Assembly (NCBI GenBank): GCA_016930575.1
Contig: JAFGGL010000019.1
Location: 55,103-119,102 of the forward strand
Origin: Clostridiales bacterium
Lineage (GTDB): Bacteria; Bacillota; Clostridia; Christensenellales; Aristaeellaceae
Direction: 5' to 3'
Length of the DNA stretch: 64,000 nt
Part shown: piece by piece, positions 47,523 to 56,627 of the stretch
Position numbering within the stretch: the stretch's first letter is position 1
Layout of the letters: each line of letters starts with the position of its first letter
Notes under the pieces: generated by a model
What the model saw: only the letters and a program-made list of their open reading frames with translations
Databases searched by the model: none
What the model was told of the DNA's origin: nothing
Program-made: the position numbers and the translations under genes

Positions 47523-48014
47523 ATGATTATCCCAATGACCACGACGTACGCGAAGCAGATTGCCGGATGGACCTATAAAAGCGAGTACGCGGTCTACAAC
47601 TTTAAAAACAACAGCGAAACGCTCGACGAACTGATGAACGGCGAATATTACGCGTGCCTGGATCCGGACGAAACCCTGACGGGGTATTTCTGCTTCGGGC
47701 AGTCCGCGCGCATCCCCACCGTGGAAAAGGACGTTTATCCGGACGACGCGCTGGATATGGGCCTGGGGATGCGGCCGGACCTGTGTGGGAAAGGCTTCGG
47801 ATACACGTTTGTAAAGGACGGGCTGGAGTTCGCGCAGCGTAAGTTTGCCCCCGGCCGGATCCGGTTGTCGGTGGCCGTGTTCAACCTGCGGGCAATCCGC
47901 ACATACAAAAAGCTCGGCTTCCGGTATGTTTCGAGCATCACGCACAGCCTCTCGCGCAAGTTGTTTACTATAATGGTTTATCCTTACGACGCCAAATCAG
48001 GGAGACATCCATGA
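47523..48014 (+). CDS. GNAT family N-acetyltransferase
   Basis: LGMRPDLCGKGFGYTFVKDGLEFA...LSVAVFNLRAIRTYKKLGF. Confidence 0.88.
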   Translation: MIIPMTTTYAKQIAGWTYKSEYAVYNFKNNSETLDELMNGEYYACLDPDETLTGYFCFGQSARIPTVEKDVYPDDALDMGLGMRPDLCGKGFGYTFVKDGLEFAQRKFAPGRIRLSVAVFNLRAIRTYKKLGFRYVSSITHSLSRKLFTIMVYPYDAKSGRHP

Positions 48015-48463
48015 CGCGCTATGTACATACCAACATCGTCGCCAAGGACGCGGAAAAGCTGATCGCGTTTTACAAGTCGGTACTGGGCTTACAAAGCATC
48101 CATCAGACGCGCGACCTGCGCGGGGCGTGGCTGGATAAGCTGACGGGGTTGAAAGCCGCGCACATCACGGGCGAGCACCTGCTGCTGCCCGGATACGGCG
48201 AAAACGGCCCGACGCTGGAGATCTTCCAGTACGACGAGTTTGCGGAGGATATCTCCCGTAAAATCAACCGCCCCGGATTCGCGCATATCGCGTTTGAAAC
48301 GGACGACGTGGAAAAGACGCTGAACGCGCTGCTCCGCGCGGGCGGAAGCGCCGTGGGCGAGACGATCTCCACAGTTTATTCGGACGGGCGCACGCTGACC
48401 GTGGTGTATGCGCGCGACCCTGAGGGCAATAGTATCGAATTGCAAAGCTGGCGGCAGCCATAG
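48011..48463 (+). CDS. VOC family protein
   Basis: VHTNIVAKDAEKLIAFYKSVLGLQ...FAHIAFETDDVEKTLNALL...ARDPEGNSIELQSW. Confidence 0.87.
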   Translation: MTRYVHTNIVAKDAEKLIAFYKSVLGLQSIHQTRDLRGAWLDKLTGLKAAHITGEHLLLPGYGENGPTLEIFQYDEFAEDISRKINRPGFAHIAFETDDVEKTLNALLRAGGSAVGETISTVYSDGRTLTVVYARDPEGNSIELQSWRQP

Positions 48464-48579
48464 CCAAATTCCAAGTGGGCGGAAGGTTTTCTTCCGCGAT
48501 ACGTGAAAACCAATAGCGTGCGGGAGTATCCTATCCACATGGTGCCGCTAAACAACGCGCTTACACATACGGAGGGACG

Positions 48580-49110
48580 ATGAAACCGATCCTTACAACC
48601 GAACGCCTGATCCTTCGGGAGATGGCGCAGGGCGATCTGCCAGCGCTGGCGGCCATCGTTAGGGATGAGGAAACCATGTACGCCTACAATGGCGCGTTTT
48701 CCGAACAGGAGACGCAGGAATGCCTGGACAGGCAGCTGACCCGCTATAGAACCGACGGCTTCGGCCTGTGGGCGGTCGTCCTGAAGGAGACCGGGGAAAT
48801 GATCGGGCAGGCGGGCGTCTCCATGCAGCCGGTGGAGGACGAGCAGGTACCCGAGATCGGCTACCTGTTCAACCGCGCGCACTGGCACCGGGGCTACGCG
48901 GCGGAGGCCGCGATCGCCTGCAAACACTACGCGTTTGAGGTTTTGGGCGTTCCCGAAATCTATTCCATCATACGCGACACCAACATCGCGTCCATGAACG
49001 TCGCCATCCGAAACGGCATGACGATACGCAAACGCTTCATCAAGCATTATAGGGGTGTGGATATGCCGCACTTTCTGTTCGGCGTGAGGAAGGATACAGA
49101 AACCCGCTAA
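48580..49110 (+). CDS. GNAT (RimJ/RimL-like) N-acetyltransferase
   Basis: LTTERLILREMAQGDLPALAAI...EIGYLFNRAHWHRGYAAEAAIACKHYAF. Confidence 0.9.
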   Translation: MKPILTTERLILREMAQGDLPALAAIVRDEETMYAYNGAFSEQETQECLDRQLTRYRTDGFGLWAVVLKETGEMIGQAGVSMQPVEDEQVPEIGYLFNRAHWHRGYAAEAAIACKHYAFEVLGVPEIYSIIRDTNIASMNVAIRNGMTIRKRFIKHYRGVDMPHFLFGVRKDTETR

Positions 49111-49120
49111 GCGGGTTTCT
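49098..49120 (+). terminator. Hairpin AGAAACCCGCTAAGCGGGTTTCT
   Basis: 10-bp perfect arms overlapping the GNAT stop codon. Confidence 0.5.
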
Positions 49121-49153
49121 GGGTGTATAAAACTTGTTATTCAGATATACTGT

Positions 49154-49281
49154 CAGCCTGTTCAGAAAGCCTGAGATGCAAGGAAGCAAAGGTGGTAAGG
49201 GGTTGAGCTTACTCATTCCGTAAGTGATGCCCCTTGCCATCCTGCGGCTGACAACGCAGATAGGGCTTTATGGGCAGGCTG
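49154..49281. repeat. Structured dispersed repeat, copy A
   Basis: Nested stems; shares conserved blocks with 56628..56752. Confidence 0.75.
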
Positions 49282-49951
49282 AAACCCGCTGGGCGGGTTT
49301 CTTGCCTGATACGGTCAACCCGAACACGTCTTTTTTAACCGCGCCGTATTGCAGGGCCGAGCAGTCCAGCATCTCCCGCATCTCCTCCGCCGTGTATGCC
49401 GCGTGCAGCGAGGTGAGGAAGCCGGGCCGGATTTCCTTTGGCTTGCACAGAGTATACGCCAGCCCTATCATCACGGCGCTTACGTCCCGCCGCATGTCGC
49501 AAACGCAGAATACGCCGCCGGGTTTCAACACCCGGTGGATTTCATTGAAAACCAAAACGGGGTCTTCCCATTCGTGCATCGATCCGTTGGAAAACACGGC
49601 GTCAAACGAAACGTCGTCAAAGGGCATTTGCATGCAGTTGCCCTCCACGTACCGCGCGCGCTTGTCGAAACCGTAATCCTTTGCGTTCTTGCGCGCGATT
49701 TTGACCATCTCCGGGCTGATCTCGCATCCGGTCAGCATGGAATCGGGCAACGCGCCGAGCAGTTCCAGCCCGATATACCCCGGACCCGGGCCGATCTCGA
49801 GGATGTTCGCGCCTCCGATTCCCTCCTTGAGGAAAGTTTTCACGTTGTTCATGCCCCTGTCGCGCATGCCCCTGGCAAAACTATCAAAAATCTCGACTGT
49901 GATCGCGTCCTGGATCCCTTCATCCGTTTCGGGTATCCTCGGTTTAACCAT
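49268..49951 (-). CDS. Class I SAM-dependent methyltransferase
   Basis: NILEIGPGPGYIGLELLG, FDAVFSNGSMHEWEDPVLVFNEIHRVLKPGGVFCVCDMRRD. Confidence 0.88.
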   Translation of the reverse strand: MVKPRIPETDEGIQDAITVEIFDSFARGMRDRGMNNVKTFLKEGIGGANILEIGPGPGYIGLELLGALPDSMLTGCEISPEMVKIARKNAKDYGFDKRARYVEGNCMQMPFDDVSFDAVFSNGSMHEWEDPVLVFNEIHRVLKPGGVFCVCDMRRDVSAVMIGLAYTLCKPKEIRPGFLTSLHAAYTAEEMREMLDCSALQYGAVKKDVFGLTVSGKKPAQRVSACP

Positions 49952-49969
49952 GGCGGGTTCCTCCTTCTT

Positions 49970-50129
49970 ATACTAATCCCAATCTTTGGTGCTATATGGA
50001 TTGCGTGTATTTTATTCGCAGTCGAGGAGAGGAAACGCAGGTGTAGTGGGGACTACATCAAGTTTTCTCGACAAAGAATGCGGATAAAAGACGACGCGAG
50101 ACAATAGCGATAAGGGTTGGGATTAGTAT
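49970..50129. repeat. MITE-like structured element with 13-bp terminal inverted repeats and nested hairpins
   Basis: ATACTAATCCCAA ... TTGGGATTAGTAT; internal GTCGAG/CTCGAC and GTAGTGGGGACTAC. Confidence 0.6.
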
Positions 50130-50659
50130 TACTTTTGCAGCATGCGCAGGGCGTCCCGCGCCCACGCGAGTTCAGCTTGGAAATGCAGTTCGTGGTGGCG
50201 AAACAGGATATGCACCATCGGTTTCGCGTCGTCCGGCACATGGCGCAGGGTCTCTTCCCTGTGCGCGTTGATGATGTCCAGCATGGGCCCTAATTTTCCG
50301 GCGTAGCTTTGCAGGTAAGCGGCCAGCTCAGCCGGCCTGAAGTGTTCCGCAAAGTAAAAGATCGCGTCGTTGTCAAAGGCGGGCCGGTATTCCGCCGCAA
50401 GCAGCTCCGAGAGCAGCCTCCGGCACGCCGCCGCGCCCTTGTCTGTGAGGCTGTACACGGTCTTCTCCGGCCTGGCGCCCGGCTTTTCGCTGATTGCAGA
50501 AAGTAGGCCGTCCGCGGCCATTTTGGAGAGGTGGTAGTAGATCGTGGGCAGCTTGATATGCGTGAAATCCGAAAGCATGTCGGCGATCGTTTTCTTGATC
50601 CGATACCCGTGCTGCGGGCCGTAGCGCTTCAGCAATCCCAGGATGTACAGCGGGACCAT
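50129..50659 (-). CDS. PadR-family transcriptional regulator
   Basis: MVPLYILGLLKRYGPQHGYRIKKTIADML...KLPTIYYHLSKMAADGLLSAISE...KTVYSLTDKGAA. Confidence 0.88.
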   Translation of the reverse strand: MVPLYILGLLKRYGPQHGYRIKKTIADMLSDFTHIKLPTIYYHLSKMAADGLLSAISEKPGARPEKTVYSLTDKGAAACRRLLSELLAAEYRPAFDNDAIFYFAEHFRPAELAAYLQSYAGKLGPMLDIINAHREETLRHVPDDAKPMVHILFRHHELHFQAELAWARDALRMLQK

Positions 50660-50680
50660 GTCGTCCCCTCCCTTTCGTAT

Positions 50681-50722
50681 AATAGTCAGGACTGAGTAAT
50701 ATTATACTCAGTCCTGACTATT
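50681..50722. promoter_or_regulatory. 42-bp palindromic operator candidate for PadR
   Basis: AATAGTCAGGACTGAGTA-atatta-TACTCAGTCCTGACTATT, perfect 18-bp arms. Confidence 0.65.
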
Positions 50723-50881
50723 TGTCAACCCCTTTTTAAAAACCCTTGCTGTTCAGGCGAAACAACGGTTTATACGGCGCGAAGCGCCGCCCCATTCCCC
50801 GAGTTCTGCCGATTGGCGGCGGCTTTCGGAAACACCGCCGCCATGATATACTGGTTCCGGGTCACGGGGGGGATGATAAGA

Positions 50882-51772
50882 ATGAAAAACATAAAAAAGA
50901 GAATAGAAGAAAAGCCCTCCAGAACGGCCGCGTGGACCTGCACGTGCCGGGCGCTTTCGTCGCTGGAAAGCGATCCGCGGTATCAAAGCGGGGACACCGT
51001 CGCGCTGAAGCTGCTACCGAAGTTTCTGCTCTTCGCGTTCAGGGCGGGGTTTTGCAGGAAGCTGTTCCAAGCCCTGTTCATACCCGGCGGCATGTACGAG
51101 TATGTCATCGCGCGTACGAAATACTTCGATTCCGTCATCGAAAGCGCGATCGCGGGCGGCTTTGACCAGATACTCATCTTCGGCGCCGGTTACGATTCCC
51201 GCGGCGTGCGCTTCCTCTCCGGCAGGGAAGCCGTGGAGCTCTACGAACTGGACGCGCCGGATACCCAAAACGCGAAAATCAATCAATTTCAAATACGGAA
51301 CGTCAGGATACCGCCGAACGTGATCCTCATTCCGATTGACTTCAACAGGGAAAGCCTCGGCGATAAACTGGCGGAAGCCGGGTTTAGGAAAGGAAAGAGG
51401 TCCCTGTATATGCTGGAAGGCCTGATCATGTATCTGGACCGGGAGGCCGTGGACCTGACCTTTCAACTCATGGATGAATACTCCGCCGCCGGAAGCGAGA
51501 TCGTGTTCGATTATGTCTGTTCGTCCGTGATTCAAAAGGAGAACACGCTCTACGGCGAAAAGCGAATATACAACACCGTGAAAGGCGCCAATGAGGAATG
51601 GCGTTTCGGAATCGAACGGGGACAGGCGGAAGCGTTCCTGAACCCCTATCATTTCAACGTCCTGGAGGATCTTGATTCCGGCGATCTGGAGGAGAGGTAC
51701 TTCAAGGGCGCGCAGCAAAAGAGGCGCGGGAGGCTCAACGCCACCCACTGTATCGCACACGCGAAGAAATAA
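50882..51772 (+). CDS. Leucine carboxymethyltransferase-like (LCMT/TIGR00027 type) SAM methyltransferase
   Basis: ARTKYFDSVIESAIAGGFDQILIFGAGYDSRGVRFLSG...YELDAPDTQNAKI...YMLEGLIMYLDREAVDL. Confidence 0.87.
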   Translation: MKNIKKRIEEKPSRTAAWTCTCRALSSLESDPRYQSGDTVALKLLPKFLLFAFRAGFCRKLFQALFIPGGMYEYVIARTKYFDSVIESAIAGGFDQILIFGAGYDSRGVRFLSGREAVELYELDAPDTQNAKINQFQIRNVRIPPNVILIPIDFNRESLGDKLAEAGFRKGKRSLYMLEGLIMYLDREAVDLTFQLMDEYSAAGSEIVFDYVCSSVIQKENTLYGEKRIYNTVKGANEEWRFGIERGQAEAFLNPYHFNVLEDLDSGDLEERYFKGAQQKRRGRLNATHCIAHAKK

Positions 51773-51778
51773 CGCTTT

Positions 51779-52555
51779 CTACAGCAGAAGTTCGCCCCGC
51801 AGGTAACACGCGGCCCTGCCGCCGATCTTCACGCGCGCGCCGCAGTCCTCGCAGTGCAGCACCCCGCCGCGCCTTGAAAGCTGGGCGGCGGTCATTTTGG
51901 TTTTCCCGAGCCGTTCGCTCCAAAACGGAATCAAGTTGGTGTGCGTCGAGCCCGTCACCGGATCCTCGTCGATGCCCGTGCCCGGCGCGAAGAAACGCGA
52001 AACGAAATCGTAGGTTTCGCCCTTCGCGGTGGCGATGAACCCCATCGGCCCGGGGATATTCATCAGCTTTTTATAGTCCGGTTGTATGCTTTTGAGCGCG
52101 GCCTCGCTCTCCACCAGGCACAGCAGGTCGCGGGACCTGTGCGTCTCCAGGATCTTCACTCCCAGCGCGTCCTCCACGCCCGCGGGAACGGCGCAGGGCT
52201 CGGGTTTGCGGCTTGGGAAATCCATGGTCAGCGCCTCGCCGCTGCGTGTGACGGTCAACTCTCCGCTCAGCGTTTGAAAGCGCACGCTTTGCGCGCCCGT
52301 ATCGAGGTACTTCATGATGACGTACGCGCTGGCGAGCGTCGCGTGGCCGCACAGGTCGATCTCGTCCACCGGCGTGAACCATTTGAGCTGATACCGTTCC
52401 CCGTCCCGGTAGAAAAACGCGGTCTCCGCCAGGTTGTTTTCAAAGGCGATGTTTTGCATCAGTCCCGCGTCGATCGGGCCGTCCAGCACGCAGACGCCCG
52501 CGGGATTGCCCGTGAAAACCGCTTCGGCAAACGCGTCCACCACATAATACTTCAT
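51779..52555 (-). CDS. PhzF-family isomerase
   Basis: YYVVDAFAEAVFTGNPAGVCVLD, FTPVDEIDLCGHATLASAYVI, GTGIDEDPVTGSTHTNLIPFW. Confidence 0.92.
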   Translation of the reverse strand: MKYYVVDAFAEAVFTGNPAGVCVLDGPIDAGLMQNIAFENNLAETAFFYRDGERYQLKWFTPVDEIDLCGHATLASAYVIMKYLDTGAQSVRFQTLSGELTVTRSGEALTMDFPSRKPEPCAVPAGVEDALGVKILETHRSRDLLCLVESEAALKSIQPDYKKLMNIPGPMGFIATAKGETYDFVSRFFAPGTGIDEDPVTGSTHTNLIPFWSERLGKTKMTAAQLSRRGGVLHCEDCGARVKIGGRAACYLRGELLL

Positions 52556-52689
52556 CCTGAGCCCTCCCCGCCGGAAAATGTATGATACTATTATACGCAG
52601 GAACGGCAGCTTGACAAGCGGCCGGCTTGCGTTGCGGCGCGGCGCGCCATCTGATACAATGCAGGGAGAACGAAAAGGAGGCGCATATC

Positions 52690-52926
52690 ATGCCGCACAT
52701 CGTGATCAAAACCATCGCGGGCCCCTCGCAGGCGCAGCTTAAGAAAGCCGCCGAGCAGATCGTCCAGATCGTCAACCAGACGATGGGCAAGCCGACGAAG
52801 TATATCTCCGTTTCGGTGGAGGAATATTCCTTCGGCGAGTGGGCGGACGTGTACAACGAATACGTGAAAGACCAGGACAACGTACTGGTGAAGCCCGGCT
52901 ACACCGATCCCAGAACCTTCACCTGA
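52690..52926 (+). CDS. 4-oxalocrotonate tautomerase family protein
   Basis: MPHIVIKTIAGPSQAQLKKAAEQIVQIVNQTMGKPTKYISVSVEEYS (catalytic Pro after Met). Confidence 0.85.
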   Translation: MPHIVIKTIAGPSQAQLKKAAEQIVQIVNQTMGKPTKYISVSVEEYSFGEWADVYNEYVKDQDNVLVKPGYTDPRTFT

Positions 52927-52927
52927 T

Positions 52928-54175
52928 ATGGCAACGGGCATGGACAGCCTGCGCGCGGATGCCGATACCGTCATCCGCGCGTCGCTTCGCGCCGCCATGC
53001 CGGAAAGCGCCGTTAAAAACGCGCTTGCCGGCAGGACGTTTGGCAGCGGGCGTTTGCTTATGCTGTCCGTGGGCAAGGCGGCCTGGCGCATGGCCAGGGC
53101 CGCCTGCGATACGCTGGGCGGCCGCATCGCCGGGGGCGTCGTCATCACCAAGTACGGCCACAGCGAGGGCGAGCTCAAAAACATCCGCATCTTCGAGGCC
53201 GGGCATCCCGTGCCCGACCAAAACGGCGTGGACGCGACGCGGGAAGCCCTGCGCATGGCGGACGGATTATCAGCGGAGGATACCGTACTGCTGCTGCTTT
53301 CCGGCGGCGGCTCTGCGCTGTTTGAAGACCCGCTGGTGCCGCTGGACACGCTGCGGGATATCACTTCGCAGCTTCTCAAAAGCGGCGCGGACATCGCGCA
53401 GGTCAACCGCGTCCGCAAACGGCTATCAGGCGTCAAGGGCGGGCGCTTTGCCCTGCGCTGCGCGCCCGCCAGGGTATTAACCGTCGCACTGTCAGACGTT
53501 TTGGGGGACGATCCCGCCGTGATCGCTTCGGGACCCGCGGCGCCCGATCCGTCCACGGCCGCGGAAGCACTGGGGATTGTTAAGCAATACGGCTTGCAGC
53601 TGGACGAACAGACGCTCGCGCTGCTTGCGCGGGAAACCCCCAAAACGCTAGGCAACGCCGAAATCGTCGTAGCGGGCAGCGTGCGCCGGCTGTGCGCGGC
53701 AGCAAAAGAAGAGTGCCGCAAACTTGGCTACGATCCCTACCTGCTCACCGACAGCCTCCGCTCCACCGCGAAGAAGGCGGGCGCCCTGCTTGGTTCGATC
53801 GCGCAGGTTCACCAGGAAGCGGATCATTCGCTTGCGTTCATCGCGGGCGGCGAGACCGTGGTGGAAGTCACGGGCGACGGCCTGGGCGGGCGCAACCAGG
53901 AGCTTGCGCTGACCGCCGCCATCAATCTGAACGGGCTTTTCAACACGGCGTTGTTTTCCATCGGATCGGACGGCACCGACGGCCCCACCGACGCGGCGGG
54001 CGGGTATGTGGACACGCAAACCGTACGCGCGCTACGCAAAAAAGGCGTCGATATTGACAAGGCGCTTGAGAACAACGACAGCTACCACGCGCTTTTAGCC
54101 TGCGGCGGGCTGATCAAGACCGGCCCGACGGGCACCAACGTGAACGACCTGACCGTGCTGCTGATACGGCGGTAG
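52928..54175 (+). CDS. Glycerate 2-kinase (GckA/MOFRL family)
   Basis: LMLSVGKAAWRMARAA, LLLLSGGGSALFEDPL, SDVLGDDPAVIASGPAAPDPST, IGSDGTDGPTDAAGGYVD, GTNVNDLTVLLI. Confidence 0.92.
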   Translation: MATGMDSLRADADTVIRASLRAAMPESAVKNALAGRTFGSGRLLMLSVGKAAWRMARAACDTLGGRIAGGVVITKYGHSEGELKNIRIFEAGHPVPDQNGVDATREALRMADGLSAEDTVLLLLSGGGSALFEDPLVPLDTLRDITSQLLKSGADIAQVNRVRKRLSGVKGGRFALRCAPARVLTVALSDVLGDDPAVIASGPAAPDPSTAAEALGIVKQYGLQLDEQTLALLARETPKTLGNAEIVVAGSVRRLCAAAKEECRKLGYDPYLLTDSLRSTAKKAGALLGSIAQVHQEADHSLAFIAGGETVVEVTGDGLGGRNQELALTAAINLNGLFNTALFSIGSDGTDGPTDAAGGYVDTQTVRALRKKGVDIDKALENNDSYHALLACGGLIKTGPTGTNVNDLTVLLIRR

Positions 54176-54218
54176 CACAAGCCGCTTCGCGGCCACACGA
54201 ACGACGGGAGCGATTCAA

Positions 54219-55079
54219 ATGCAGCAAGCGCTACTCGACGCGATCACGCGTTTCGCGGAAACCTCGGACGAGGTTATCGCTTTGATTCTGATCGGTTCCC
54301 AGGCGAGAGCCGACAGGAAAGCCGACGCGTTTTCCGATATCGATCTCATCATGGTCGTGAAGGACGCCAAACCGTTTATCCGCTCGGATTCCTGGCTTAA
54401 TGAGATCGGCGGGTTTCACATCTCGTTTACGGAACCCACCGTTGACGGACAGACGGAACGGCGCGTGTTGTTTGACGGCGCGCAGGACGTGGATTTCGTG
54501 ATCATGGACGAAGACGCGGCGATGCTGGCGCTGCGGCAGGGCGACGCAGCTGGTATCCTCGGCCAGGGATACCGGGTGCTTGTGGACAAACGCCGCGTTG
54601 CGCTTCCCGAGCGCGCGCCCGGAACCGCGTTTGCGCCTGCAGCCGAAGCCGAATTTCTCAACACCGTGCATGATTTCTGGTATCACACCGTATGGACAGC
54701 GAAAAAGCTGCTGCGGGGCGAACTATGGGCCGCCAAATTCTGCGCGGACGGGTATATGAAGTGGAAGCTGCTGTGGATGATCCAGCAGCATGAGCGCGCC
54801 GTACGCAAAACCGGCGGCGATACGTGGTACGCCGGGCGTTTTATCGACTTTTGGGCGGCGGACGATATCCGAAGCGATCTGAAAAACACCTTCGCGCATT
54901 ACGACCGGGCGGATATCGCGGCGGCCCTTCAGGAAACCACGAAGCTGTTCCGAAGGCTGGCGCGGGAGGTGGCGCAGGCCCAGGGATTTGCGTACCCGTC
55001 GCATGCGGACGACTACGCGACCGCTTGGGTGCTGGAGCAGCTTGAATCTCTTTCCGCAAAGAAAGGCGGCAGTCTATGA
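54219..55079 (+). CDS. ANT(6)-like aminoglycoside 6-adenylyltransferase family protein
   Basis: ALILIGSQARADRKADAFSDIDLIMVVKD nucleotidyltransferase motif and AadE-type C-terminus. Confidence 0.85.
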   Translation: MQQALLDAITRFAETSDEVIALILIGSQARADRKADAFSDIDLIMVVKDAKPFIRSDSWLNEIGGFHISFTEPTVDGQTERRVLFDGAQDVDFVIMDEDAAMLALRQGDAAGILGQGYRVLVDKRRVALPERAPGTAFAPAAEAEFLNTVHDFWYHTVWTAKKLLRGELWAAKFCADGYMKWKLLWMIQQHERAVRKTGGDTWYAGRFIDFWAADDIRSDLKNTFAHYDRADIAAALQETTKLFRRLAREVAQAQGFAYPSHADDYATAWVLEQLESLSAKKGGSL

Positions 55080-55735
55080 ACCTTGTCCGTATCCTGCTGG
55101 TGGAGGACGATACCATGATCGCCTCCGGCTTGCAGTACGCGCTGGAAGCGGAAGGCTACGAAGTAGCGCATGCCAAAGACGTTGCCGCGGCGAAGCTTTT
55201 TGCCGCGCAGGACAGGTTCGACCTGGCGGTGCTGGATATGCAACTGCCCGACGGCAGCGGCTGGGACGTGCAGGCGATGCTCTCCGGCACGTCCGTGTTG
55301 TTCCTGACCGTGGTGGACGACGAGGGCGCGATGGTGCGCGCGCTGGAGAACGGCGCGGACGATTACATCGTCAAGCCCTTCCGCCTGCGCGAGTTTCTGG
55401 CGCGGGTGAAAAGCGCGCTGCGGCGGCGCGCGGGCGGCGCGGGCGATACGCTGTCGGTCGGCGAAGTCGTCATCCATCCGGCGAAGCACACGGTGCACGC
55501 CGGCGGCAGGGCGCTGGAGCTGACGGCGCTGGAGTACAAACTGCTGCTGCTGTTTGCCGCAAATCCGGGGCAGACGCTGACGCGCACGCAGATTCTGGAC
55601 CGGTTGTGGGACGGCGCGGGCGATTTTGTGGAAGATAACACGTTGAGCGTGTGCATCAAGCGGCTGCGGCAGAAGCTTGGCGGCGCGGCGGACATCCAAA
55701 CCGTGCGGGGGGTTGGCTACCGTGTGGCTGAGTAA
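55076..55735 (+). CDS. OmpR/PhoB-family response regulator
   Basis: RILLVEDDTMIASGLQYALEAEGY...LAVLDMQLPDGSGW; C-terminal winged helix LTALEYKLLLLFAANPGQTLTRTQILDRLWD. Confidence 0.93.
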   Translation: MNLVRILLVEDDTMIASGLQYALEAEGYEVAHAKDVAAAKLFAAQDRFDLAVLDMQLPDGSGWDVQAMLSGTSVLFLTVVDDEGAMVRALENGADDYIVKPFRLREFLARVKSALRRRAGGAGDTLSVGEVVIHPAKHTVHAGGRALELTALEYKLLLLFAANPGQTLTRTQILDRLWDGAGDFVEDNTLSVCIKRLRQKLGGAADIQTVRGVGYRVAE

Positions 55736-56576
55736 ACGGGCGCTGGAAACGCTGTCGCAAAACATCCGCCGGATCGTGGACGGGGAGAGCGTGGATTTGC
55801 TTGACAACCGCGAGGGGCCGCTGAGCATCCTGCGCAACGACATCCAGACGCTGGTGCGCATGAAGCAGGAGCAGGCGGACGCCCTGCGGCACGACAAGGA
55901 GCGGCTGAAGGATTCGCTTTCGGACATCTCCCATCAGCTGAAAACGCCGCTGACCTCCATGATGGTGATGGCCGACCTGCTTGAGACCGCGCCGCCTGAA
56001 AAGCATGCCGAACTCGTGCGCAACCTGCAGACCGGCCTTACCCGCACGCAGTGGCTGACCGACGCGCTGCTGAAGATGGCCAAGCTCGACGCCGACGCCG
56101 TGGCGTTCAACGTCCGTAAGGCGGACGCGCGCGAGATCGTCGCCCGCGCGCTGGAACCGCTGAACATCCTGCTGGAGATGAAAGGCCAGGACGTCCGCAC
56201 CGCGGGCGAGGCGGAGCTGACCTGCGACGTGCGCTGGACGGCCGAAGCGCTGGGCAACGTGATTAAAAACGCGTCGGAGCACTCGCCCGCCGGAAAGCCC
56301 ATTCTGATCGCCTGCGGGGAAAACCCGATCGCCGCGTGGATCAGCGTCACCGACAGCGGCGAAGGGCTGAAACCGGGGCAGATCGCGCGGCTGTTCCGCC
56401 GTTTCCAGGGCGACGGAACAGCCGGATACGGCATCGGCCTGCCCCTGGCGCAGACCATCCTGCGCGGGCAAAACGGCGACATCGAGGTGGACGGCTCAGG
56501 CCTGCCGCCGCACGTTGCCGAACTGACCGACGAGGAATACTCCGGCGCGACCTTTACGCTGAAATTGTACCGATAA
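55722..56576 (+). CDS. Sensor histidine kinase without apparent TM segments
   Basis: LSDISHQLKTPLTSMMVMADLL H-box, NVIKNASEHSP N-box, GTAGYGIGLPLAQTIL G-box; GTG start overlapping the RR end. Confidence 0.88.
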   Translation: MWLSKRALETLSQNIRRIVDGESVDLLDNREGPLSILRNDIQTLVRMKQEQADALRHDKERLKDSLSDISHQLKTPLTSMMVMADLLETAPPEKHAELVRNLQTGLTRTQWLTDALLKMAKLDADAVAFNVRKADAREIVARALEPLNILLEMKGQDVRTAGEAELTCDVRWTAEALGNVIKNASEHSPAGKPILIACGENPIAAWISVTDSGEGLKPGQIARLFRRFQGDGTAGYGIGLPLAQTILRGQNGDIEVDGSGLPPHVAELTDEEYSGATFTLKLYR

Positions 56577-56627
56577 ATATTGGATTTACTGGATATAAGT
56601 TCATTAAGCATATTTCCGCAGTATATC

